Source of the DNA: Bog-473 sp052140165
GTDB lineage: Bacteria > Actinomycetota > Acidimicrobiia > Acidimicrobiales > RAAP-2
DNA length: 8,046 nt
Direction: 5' to 3'
NCBI GenBank assembly: GCA_052140165.1
Contig: JBKQUM010000039.1
Span: forward strand, 1 to 8,046
In this document: piece after piece, positions 1-5,159 of the stretch
Position numbering within the stretch: position 1 is the stretch's first letter
Layout: every line of letters starts with the position of its first letter
Notes under the pieces: model-generated
Databases searched by the model: none
Told to the model about the DNA's origin: nothing
Seen by the model: only the letters and a program-made list of their open reading frames with translations
Made by a program: the position numbers and the translations under genes

Positions 1-896
1 CATCCGTCGCGGCCAACGCGTACGAGATGTACCAGGCGACGCCCAATCCGGCGAACTACAGCCCGGTGTCGAGCGCCTACCAGGCCGAGAAGCTCTTCGG
101 GTCGAAGACCCAGCATGCCGGCGTGTACGACTCCAACTTGTCGACGGAGGAGCAATCCACAGCAAAGGCAGTGCAGGCCTACACCGAGGCCGGTTGGAAG
201 TTCGTCAACTGCCCGTTCCAGGTCAATTACACCGGCGAGGCCAGCTACACGCCGTTCATGCAGAAGCTCCAGAGCTGCGGGGCACAGATCATCTACAGCG
301 ACACGGGCCCGGGCGCGATCCTCTACGGCGCCCTCGAGGCGGAGAGCCAGCTCGGGTACGACCCCATCTGGGTGGAGGACGCGAACGGCTACACCGAGGG
401 CTTTGCCCAGTGGAACACCGCGGGCCTGGGTAACAACGTGTACGTCCGTTTGGCCGACGAGCCACTCGAGGCGGCCAAGGCCGTCCCAGCGGTCGCTCAG
501 TACCTGGCGATCCTGAAGAAGTACGGCGGCCTCACCTCATCGCTGGGGGAGCAGTCCACCTCCTCGTTCCTGCTGTGGGCCACGGAGGCCAAGGCGTGCG
601 GCTCGACGCTGACCCGGCAGTGCATGATCAACCATCTCTCCAAGGTGACGAGCTGGACGGGGGGTGGCCTCAACGCGCCGGGCAACCCGGGTAAGAACCT
701 ACCGCCGTCCTGCGGGCTTCTCATGAAGCTCGACAACACCAAGTGGGTGCAGGTATACCCGAAGAAACTCGGGACTTTCGACTGCTCGTCGAAGTTCGTC
801 GTTCCGAACTCGGGGTCGGTCATCGGCACCACCCTCAACGCCCAGGGCTACGCCACCGAGTACGCGACGTCATCGGTGATCAAGCCCCAGGGATGA
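1..896 (+). CDS. ABC transporter substrate-binding protein, branched-chain amino acid type (5' truncated by window edge)
   Basis: The reading frame is already open at base 3 and runs to TGA at 894-896, so the start, signal peptide and first lobe lie outside the window; about 297 residues are present against roughly 400-450 for the family. The pattern is that of a type I periplasmic-binding fold (Peripla_BP_6 / LivJ-like). It has an alternating Rossmann-like lobe (GVYDSNLSTEEQ, then AYTEAGWKFV, then the strand AQIIYSDTGPGAILYGALEAE), a hinge region (YDPIWVEDANGYTEGF), and a late helix pair around AVAQYLAILKKYGG. Six cysteines occur (in FVNCPF, LQSCGA, KACGS, RQCMIN, PSCGLL and TFDCSS), spaced as three possible disulfides, which fits an extracytoplasmic protein. 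The family captures amino acids or related small solutes and hands them to a membrane permease. No permease or ATPase gene follows, so partner genes, if any, lie upstream. The ligand cannot be read from the sequence. Confidence 0.85.
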   Translation, partial: SVAANAYEMYQATPNPANYSPVSSAYQAEKLFGSKTQHAGVYDSNLSTEEQSTAKAVQAYTEAGWKFVNCPFQVNYTGEASYTPFMQKLQSCGAQIIYSDTGPGAILYGALEAESQLGYDPIWVEDANGYTEGFAQWNTAGLGNNVYVRLADEPLEAAKAVPAVAQYLAILKKYGGLTSSLGEQSTSSFLLWATEAKACGSTLTRQCMINHLSKVTSWTGGGLNAPGNPGKNLPPSCGLLMKLDNTKWVQVYPKKLGTFDCSSKFVVPNSGSVIGTTLNAQGYATEYATSSVIKPQG

Positions 897-957
897 GCAT
901 TCCACACGTCGGCTCGCCCGGCGGCGTGCGGCGCATCTTGAGGCTCGCTGGAAGTGG

Positions 958-977
958 CCCTACAAAATCCCTACAAA
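958..977. repeat. Short direct repeat, two copies of CCCTACAAA
   Basis: CCCTACAAA occurs at 958-966 and again at 969-977, an 11-bp period or about one helical turn. It lies in the non-coding stretch between the ABC gene and the tRNA fragment. Helically phased short repeats beside an attachment core can be integrase arm-type or directionality-factor sites, but nothing here proves that. The repeats themselves are certain; their role is a guess. Confidence 0.35.
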
Positions 978-1098
978 CCGTGCATTCCGTGTCGAGGCGG
1001 AGAAGCTGGTCAGAGAGCTGCAAGCACAAGAGTCCCTGTTCAGCACCAACTCCGAAGGACTCAACGGGACTGGCTCGGAGGCTCTGGACAGGTCGGAA

Positions 1099-1144
1099 GG
1101 GGCTCATAACCCGAAGGTCGGAGGTTCAAATCCTCCCCCCGCCA
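1099..1144 (+). pseudogene. 3' fragment of initiator tRNA-fMet (CAU); likely attachment-site remnant
   Basis: The sequence gives an anticodon loop CTCATAA at 1103-1109 with anticodon CAU at 1105-1107. Three consecutive G-C pairs flank the loop (1100-1102 with 1110-1112), a hallmark of initiator tRNA. The variable loop is AGGTC, followed by a perfect T-arm (GGAGG 1120-1124, loop TTCAAAT, CCTCC 1132-1136), the 3' acceptor strand CCCCGCC 1137-1143 and discriminator A1144. CCA is not encoded. The next two anticodon-stem positions would be G-G and A-A mismatches, and no D-arm or 5' acceptor strand (GCGGGG-like) is found in the expected 40 bases upstream, so the 5' half is missing. Identity starting at the anticodon stem and running to the tRNA 3' end is the classic footprint of tyrosine-integrase insertion into a tRNA gene. 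An intact hybrid tRNA would be expected at the other end, outside the window. Confidence 0.75.
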
Positions 1145-1183
1145 CTGACAGGCGTTCGTGAAAGGACGCCGAAGGCAGTTGCG

Positions 1184-1218
1184 AAAGTCCCGTTGGGTGC
1201 GCCCCGGCGGGACTTTTT
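1184..1218 (+). terminator. Rho-independent terminator downstream of the tRNA fragment
   Basis: AAAGTCCCG at 1184-1192 and CGGGACTTT at 1208-1216 form a perfect 9-bp stem with a 15-nt loop, followed by a T-run that ends at 1218. It sits 40 bases after the tRNA 3' end and most simply is the original terminator of the tRNA gene. That suggests the DNA to its right was the native flank of the tRNA. A smaller hairpin (GGCGT 1151-1155 with ACGCC 1166-1170) lies between the two. Confidence 0.8.
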
Positions 1219-1225
1219 GCTGTCT

Positions 1226-1375
1226 GGGGCGCCCCGCGCGCCATTGTGGCCGCCGCGTCGCGTCGCGTCGCGGACCCCTGGACGCGCAAGCGCCCCGATC
1301 CGGGCTCAATGAGGCGAATCGGGGCGCGACAGGTCAGAGGGTGGCTACAAGGGAAGGGACTATTTTATAGCCCTT
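1226..1375. repeat. Hairpin-rich intergenic stretch between the tRNA terminator and the transposase 3' end
   Basis: Several palindromes are stacked here. GGGGCGCCCC is a perfect 10-bp palindrome at 1226-1235, and three tandem GCGTC units occupy 1255-1269. A 10-bp inverted repeat pairs GCGCCCCGAT 1290-1299 with ATCGGGGCGC 1318-1327. A 9-bp hairpin with one bulged A pairs AAGGG/CTAT (1354-1363) with ATAG/CCCTT (1367-1375) around an AT-rich loop. The last two lie downstream of the minus-strand transposase stop and may end its transcript, although neither carries a U-tract. No gene is visible in 897-1417; ORFs there are shadows of the tRNA fragment and GC-rich DNA. Confidence 0.5.
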
Positions 1376-1417
1376 ACCAGCGCGACCTCTTGAGGGCGTT
1401 GGTGACGGGCGGGCGGG

Positions 1418-3355
1418 TTAGGGGCCTTGGGGCGTACCCAAGAACTCGAGGCCCTTGGGACCGCTGACGGGGCGGGCGGTCTCGGACTCGGAGCCGATTC
1501 CGCCAGGGAAGGTCTTGGTCGGCTGGGCTGACGGGAGCTCGAGGATCTTGGCGCGGCGAGGGCCGCGCCGGCGGCGCAGCTCGTCGTCGTTGCGCTCGCG
1601 CTCGCCGATTCGGGCGAGCTTGGCGGCGAAAGTGCGCTGGGCGTGGAAGTTGTAGGCCATCACGGCGAAGGCGGCGACCACCGACTCGCGGGCGAGCCCG
1701 ACGAAGTGGTGGTAGTCGCGGCCCCAGTTGACCAGGGCAAGGTTCTTGAGCACCCCGTAGCTACCCTCGACCCGGTTCCGTGGATTCCACTTGTCGAACC
1801 ACTCCTCGGACCCGAAGCTGGCTTCTTGGTAGAGCCCGAGTTGGGCGGCGCTGAGCTTCTTGGTGCCCTGGGTGCAACAGCGCGGCCGGGGCAGGTTGGT
1901 GAGCGGGTCGATGACCGGGTCGCCGAAGCGATCCACGCAGTGCTCGCATCCTCCGGCAGGCGTGCCGGCTGGGCGGTGCCGTTCGTAGTGGACGGCGAAG
2001 AACTGGCGACCACGATCGGGGTGCCATGTCCCGTTGGGCTTCATCTCGAAGCGGGCGCGCAGGGTGGCCCAGCGCTGGTACTCAGTGAGCTGGGCCCCGG
2101 TGTAGGGGAAGGTCGGAAAGGATCGGTGCTCGAGCGCATATGCGGCGCAGGGGCAACAGGGCCGGCCGTCGACGAAGAGGTGGTCAACGAAGCTTCGGAA
2201 TCCGCCTTGATTGGTGCGATGCAGGCGGAACCATGACGACGCCCCCATGGCGCGCAGCGGCAGCTGCCAATCGGCCGGGTTCGCGCTGTACGCCGGGTCG
2301 GCGACCACGTCGCCGAGGGGCTTCGTGACGCCGGTGCCGAGACGGGCGTCGTAGAGGTCGCGCATTGCCGGCATGATCGAAGGTGCGGGCAAGGCCTTGG
2401 CCGTCGTCACCACCAGTGCGTCGATGACGTTGGGACACCGTGGGTCAGAGACCGTCGCGGTGTGCAGGGCGTAACCGAAGACGCCCTTGGTCTTGTTCTT
2501 CCTCCCGACCCACCCCGCTCCGCCGCCCCAGGTGCGTTGGTCGTAGCGGCTCATCTTGCGCTCGTCGAGGGGGTCGCGCAGGAGCCCGGCCTCTTCGAGG
2601 TCGCCGTCGGCGTCGGCATCGATCACAGCGGAGAGGGTCAGCGGTGGGCCCGCTTCGCCGTCCTTGCCGCGGCGGTCGATCTTGTCGTTGAGTCCCCGCC
2701 GGCCCGCTGCGGTACGCGGTCGTTCGTAGGCCCATTTCAGTGTGGCGTCGATGGCGTAGTCGCCCGAATGGGCGACCTCGGCGCTGGAGGCGCGCACGAG
2801 GCGGTTGACGAGCGCTTGAAGCTCGGCGGCCCGGGAGCGCGCTTCGTCTTCGTCGATGCCTTCTTGGTAGGGATCGAAAGCCTCGGCGATGGCGTGGAAG
2901 GTGCGCAGCAACTGTTCGTAAGAGATTTGCTTGGGACGTCCGGCGCGATCGGTGTAGTCGATGCCGAGCTCACGGCGCACCCGCCAACTGAGCGAGCCGA
3001 CCAGCGGGGCGAGGTTGATGAAGAAGAAGTTGCGCTGGGTCACGGCCAGGAGCCAGAAGCAGATCAGCGCTGAGCGCAGAGGCAAGGCAGCCGGCCGGCC
3101 CGGGCCGGCCTGGGCCGCTCGCAGCCGGCCGGCGAGCCACGGGACCAGTTCGGGGTCGCGGTCGACGACGGCGGCGGCTTGGCGAACGAGGCGGGTCTTT
3201 ATCTGGACGTCGACGTAGTCGGGGTGACGCGCTGCGGGAACGGCTCGGCCCAGGCTGTGCGCCTGGCGAGTGCGGGCTGCCCGCCCGAACTCGCCAGCTT
3301 GGCGGGCTACCTGGCGGGTGAGCGGGTGGGACGTAGAGCGAGTGCGCCGACTCAT
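1418..3355 (-). CDS. DDE-superfamily transposase-like protein
   Basis: 645 aa; ATG at 3353-3355, stop TAA at 1418-1420. The start overlaps the previous stop as ATGA. An RNase-H-like DDE triad can be picked out: D203 in DYAIDATLKW, D353 in DVVADPAYS, and E530 in RNRVEGSYGVLKN. The last resembles the R..VE..fg.lK signature of IS4/IS5/IS1182-type enzymes. The D353-E530 spacing (about 175 residues) is long and contains clustered cysteines (C400, C401, C403; C470, C473; C493, C494), as in IS1182-like proteins that carry a Cys-rich insertion, possibly metal-binding. The first 45 residues are Arg-rich and probably disordered or DNA-binding. If active, it would cut and join transposon ends through two metal ions. 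Family placement beyond DDE is uncertain. The frame is intact with no internal stops, so it may be functional. Confidence 0.75.
   Translation of the reverse strand: MSRRTRSTSHPLTRQVARQAGEFGRAARTRQAHSLGRAVPAARHPDYVDVQIKTRLVRQAAAVVDRDPELVPWLAGRLRAAQAGPGRPAALPLRSALICFWLLAVTQRNFFFINLAPLVGSLSWRVRRELGIDYTDRAGRPKQISYEQLLRTFHAIAEAFDPYQEGIDEDEARSRAAELQALVNRLVRASSAEVAHSGDYAIDATLKWAYERPRTAAGRRGLNDKIDRRGKDGEAGPPLTLSAVIDADADGDLEEAGLLRDPLDERKMSRYDQRTWGGGAGWVGRKNKTKGVFGYALHTATVSDPRCPNVIDALVVTTAKALPAPSIMPAMRDLYDARLGTGVTKPLGDVVADPAYSANPADWQLPLRAMGASSWFRLHRTNQGGFRSFVDHLFVDGRPCCPCAAYALEHRSFPTFPYTGAQLTEYQRWATLRARFEMKPNGTWHPDRGRQFFAVHYERHRPAGTPAGGCEHCVDRFGDPVIDPLTNLPRPRCCTQGTKKLSAAQLGLYQEASFGSEEWFDKWNPRNRVEGSYGVLKNLALVNWGRDYHHFVGLARESVVAAFAVMAYNFHAQRTFAAKLARIGERERNDDELRRRRGPRRAKILELPSAQPTKTFPGGIGSESETARPVSGPKGLEFLGTPQGP
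3093..3110. repeat. 18-bp perfect palindrome inside the transposase gene
   Basis: GGCCGGCCCGGGCCGGCC equals its own reverse complement. It encodes part of the Gly/Pro/Ala stretch near residue 85 of the transposase. It may simply reflect GC-rich Ala/Gly/Pro codons, but it could form a strong hairpin in the mRNA or DNA. Confidence 0.6.
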
Positions 3356-3825
3356 GACGCCATGCCCCAGCGACGATCGTCTTCGACTTCGTCTTCTACG
3401 TACTGGTCGTGCTTGTCGTGCTCCTTGTCGTGCTCCTCGACGTCTTCCTCGTGCTCCTTGTCGTGCTCCTTGTCGTGATCGTCGTCGTCGGCGTCGGCGT
3501 CGTCGTCGGCCTCGGCGGCGGCGCGGTGGTCGGATTCATCGATGAACGGGAGGATTCGATCCAAGGCGCCGAGGGTCGTGATGCCAGCCTGGGACAGGAG
3601 CTCGGGGACGCTGTGATGTTGGCGGGCGAGCTCAACCAGATAGGTGGTTCGCAGCCTCCCGTGGACGAGGGGTACCGGCCACTGCGCCGACCCGAGGTCC
3701 TCGAGCACAGCGTTCAGACGATTGCGAGAGGTCTTGCGCCCACCGATCAGGTAGCGGTCTCCCGCTCCGATGGCGGCGGCCACCGCCTGCTCGAGAAGCT
3801 CGACATAGTCAGGAAGGGCGATCAC
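3352..3825 (-). CDS. Small protein resembling the C-terminal half of a tyrosine recombinase, with an acidic His/Lys-rich tail
   Basis: 157 aa; the GTG start at 3823-3825 overlaps the upstream gene's TGA (GTGA), and the stop overlaps the transposase ATG. Residues 1-100 read like the second half of a tyrosine-recombinase catalytic domain: a helix (ALPDYVELLEQAVAAA), a YLIGG strand-turn near 25-29, and a box-II-like HGRLRTTYLVELA at 55-67. This is followed by VPELLSQAGITTLGALDRILPFI, where integrases place the nucleophile helix. The position expected to be the catalytic Tyr reads Ile (R90-I91). The spacing between H55 and R57/R59 is also not the canonical HxxR, so it may be inactive. Residues about 103-150 are low-complexity D/E/H/K (repeated HDKE). 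I infer a partner role with the gene before it, and perhaps a contact between the acid tail and the Arg-rich transposase N-terminus. Confidence 0.6.
   Translation of the reverse strand: MIALPDYVELLEQAVAAAIGAGDRYLIGGRKTSRNRLNAVLEDLGSAQWPVPLVHGRLRTTYLVELARQHHSVPELLSQAGITTLGALDRILPFIDESDHRAAAEADDDADADDDDHDKEHDKEHEEDVEEHDKEHDKHDQYVEDEVEDDRRWGMAS
3412..3480. repeat. In-frame 12-bp repeats encoding the HDKE tail
   Basis: CTTGTCGTGCTC occurs at 3412-3423, 3424-3435 and 3457-3468. A one-base variant, CTTGTCGTGATC, is at 3469-3480. A 21-bp related segment separates the second and third copies. The unit is a multiple of three, so copy-number change lengthens or shortens the acidic tail without breaking the frame. 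It continues into a GTC/GTCG-rich tract (Asp codons on the minus strand) to about 3530. Confidence 0.8.
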
Positions 3826-4904
3826 GTCACGGCTTCGTGATGCTCGAAGCCCCGCAGAGTGACGACCAGCTGGCCGCCGCCAGGTCGGCGCACGTCGGTG
3901 GGCTCGACGCCGGTGAACTCGCCTCCGAAGGGGCCGACGGCGAGTCCGAGGGTGATGAGCGAGTGGCCGTAACGCCGGCGTGTCTTCGTCGTGAGGCTGA
4001 CAGCGGAGGCAAAGAGTTGACCGATCTCCGAGTGCGAGTAAGGGATCTCGTAGAGCGCCTTGGCGATCCTGGTGCGCTTGGAGGCGAGCAGGGTCGGGAG
4101 GAGCGCCTTGGAGATCCCACGCAGTGCGGTTGCCTCGGTTGCCATGGTTCGCTCGTCCGCGCCGGCGGCGAGGCGCATGGCGAGGTAGTCCTCAACGGTG
4201 TCTGGGTGGAACACCACGTCGGGGCGCAGTGGGCGGCCACTGGCGTCGACCCAAGCGGCGAGATAGGCGGCCCAGCACAGGGCATTGGTCGCTCTGGTCG
4301 CGGTCTTCGGTCCCCAGGCCTTTACGGCGGAGCGGACGAGGTTGGCGACGCGCTCGAAGCGGGCCGCGTCGATCGTCTTGGGCAAGTAGGCATCGATGAC
4401 ATCTGCCACGCTGCCCGAGACTTCTTCTCCTGGGATGAGGGAGGTGGCGATCCTTGCAGCCGACGCGATGGCGATCGGGGTGGCGACAGCGGGCGGTCGA
4501 TGGGGGTCGAGCCGGCGCAGGTAGGTCCTGGCAGACTTGCGTGTGCTCTTCGGAGAGTCGGCTAGCGGGCCGTCGATGTAGGCGACGATGTCGTCGAGGT
4601 TGAAGGCGCTGTCGAGGCGGAGGTCGAGACTCTGGGCGAGGCGCCAGGTGCAGTAGCGGTACGAGGTGGCGAGAGCCTGGGCAGCCTCGGCCGGGTTGGG
4701 TGGGCCCCAGGCGGCGACTGCTTCTTTGGAGAAGGAGACTGCAGGCGGGGCCGGGTCGGTGCGCTCGAGGCCCTGGGGCCACCAGCGGGCCGCCCGGGCC
4801 AGGGCCTTGTCCTCCTCATCGGTGACCGGCCGGCCGGCGGCCGCGCGCGATTCCGGCTGGTTGCCGGGTCCCTCTGGCCCGCCCAAGAGGAGGTGGTCTG
4901 TCAT
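3822..4904 (-). CDS. Tyrosine-recombinase-like protein, core-binding domain plus first part of catalytic domain
   Basis: 360 aa from the ATG at 4902-4904 (a TTG immediately before could add one residue); no clear Shine-Dalgarno site precedes it. Residues 1-70 are Pro/Ala-rich and probably disordered. Residues about 75-280 are helical, and 230-275 (DTVEDYLAMRLAAG..TEATALRGISKALL) resembles the SAM-like core-binding domain of phage-type integrases. Residues 287-352 (YSHSEIGQLFASAV, then LITLGLAVGPFGGEFTGVEPTDVR, then QLVVTLRG) match the opening of the catalytic domain, where the usual G-L-R-x-x-E box carries the first catalytic Arg. Here it reads GPFGGEF, with no Arg. The protein stops exactly where the fold would continue, and the next gene supplies that continuation. 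Without the frame break the two would make one integrase-like protein of about 510 residues. I infer a non-catalytic DNA-binding or regulatory role; a search could show otherwise. Confidence 0.6.
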   Translation of the reverse strand: MTDHLLLGGPEGPGNQPESRAAAGRPVTDEEDKALARAARWWPQGLERTDPAPPAVSFSKEAVAAWGPPNPAEAAQALATSYRYCTWRLAQSLDLRLDSAFNLDDIVAYIDGPLADSPKSTRKSARTYLRRLDPHRPPAVATPIAIASAARIATSLIPGEEVSGSVADVIDAYLPKTIDAARFERVANLVRSAVKAWGPKTATRATNALCWAAYLAAWVDASGRPLRPDVVFHPDTVEDYLAMRLAAGADERTMATEATALRGISKALLPTLLASKRTRIAKALYEIPYSHSEIGQLFASAVSLTTKTRRRYGHSLITLGLAVGPFGGEFTGVEPTDVRRPGGGQLVVTLRGFEHHEAVT

Positions 4905-5114
4905 CAATTGGGAACATGTGTTCGCTCATCGCTACCAGGGCCTCGTGACGATTACAGGCGTGTAACTTGCAATTCCCCTGTTCACGCGCGATTTCGGCAG
5001 CTCGGCGACCGTCCGGGGTTGAGCCGTTCTGTGCACATGATCTCGCCGTTTCTGCGCCAAAGGCGCAGCTGTAGCGCCAGCTGGGCTCCTGGACATCCGA
5101 GAGCACGGCCGGAC
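4905..5114. other. Non-coding divergent spacer with several inverted repeats
   Basis: This stretch lies between the minus-strand three-gene operon and plus-strand fic and must hold promoters for both. GAACA 4912-4916 with TGTTC 4919-4923 is an operator-sized inverted repeat just upstream of the first recombinase-like gene. TTACA 4952-4956 with TGTAA 4961-4965 is a second, around GGCG. I found no confident -35/-10 pair for the minus-strand operon by eye, and no open reading frame here looks like a real gene. Confidence 0.4.
5052..5082. repeat. Cluster of overlapping, mutually exclusive hairpins
   Basis: CTGCGCC 5052-5058 pairs perfectly with GGCGCAG 5062-5068 around AAA. GGCGC 5062-5066 can instead pair with GCGCC 5074-5078, and AGCTG 5067-5071 with CAGCT 5078-5082. 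The three arrangements cannot all form together. Possible roles are a transposon subterminal region, a protein-binding array, or an old terminator; there is no T-run on the plus strand. Confidence 0.55.
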
Positions 5115-5148
5115 GTTGTTCTCAGATATACTACTAACTGAGAACAAC
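5115..5148 (+). promoter_or_regulatory. Perfect 11-bp inverted repeat over the putative fic promoter
   Basis: GTTGTTCTCAG 5115-5125 and CTGAGAACAAC 5138-5148 are exact reverse complements, separated by 12 bases. The spacer contains TATACT at 5127-5132, one mismatch from a sigma-70 -10 hexamer. The repeat ends directly before the GGAGG ribosome-binding site at 5149-5153. A dimeric repressor bound here would block transcription, and if transcribed it would make a hairpin next to the ribosome-binding site. I see no good -35 at 16-18 bp, so the promoter may rely on an activator or an extended -10. Confidence 0.6.
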
Positions 5149-5159
5149 GGAGGCCCCTA

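Larger units (their letters stand above)
1418..4904 (-). mobile_element. Three-gene transposon-like module: split recombinase pair plus DDE transposase
   Basis: Three minus-strand genes are joined head-to-tail by overlaps of four bases: GTGA at 3822-3825 and ATGA at 3352-3355. This implies one mRNA and coupled translation. The coordinates cover only the coding block. I compared 1219-1417 with 4908-5159 by eye in both orientations and found no convincing terminal inverted repeats or target duplications, so the true ends are unknown. The module could be a complete mobile element, an element with cryptic ends, or a domesticated locus. Confidence 0.5.

Noticed and set aside
880..1107. Minus-strand 75-aa ORF after the ABC gene
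   Set aside because: It overlaps the tRNA fragment and the ABC gene's end and shows no domain or start signal.
1061..1309. Minus-strand ORF with the peptide GEDLNLRPSGYEP and plus-strand ORF with RRSEVQILPPP
   Set aside because: Both are well-known spurious translations across tRNA 3' ends; here they coincide with the tRNA-fMet fragment.
2462..3073. Long plus-strand ORF of 203 aa (also those at 1643-2236 and 3837-4565)
   Set aside because: These are antisense shadows of the transposase and recombinase-like genes in GC-rich DNA, with no recognisable domain or ribosome-binding site.
3412..3480. Regular 12-bp repeats as a CRISPR or iteron array
   Set aside because: There are no unique spacers of constant length. 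The repeats are in frame and encode part of a protein.
3409..3840. Plus-strand ORF with a Val/Leu-rich, membrane-like N-terminus
   Set aside because: It is antisense to the acidic-tail repeats; Asp and Glu codons read in reverse give Val and Leu. The minus-strand gene has the operon overlaps.
1375..4938. TACCAG at 1375-1380 and 4933-4938 as a possible target-site duplication
   Set aside because: Shared hexamers are expected by chance between stretches of this length, and no inverted repeat lies beside them.
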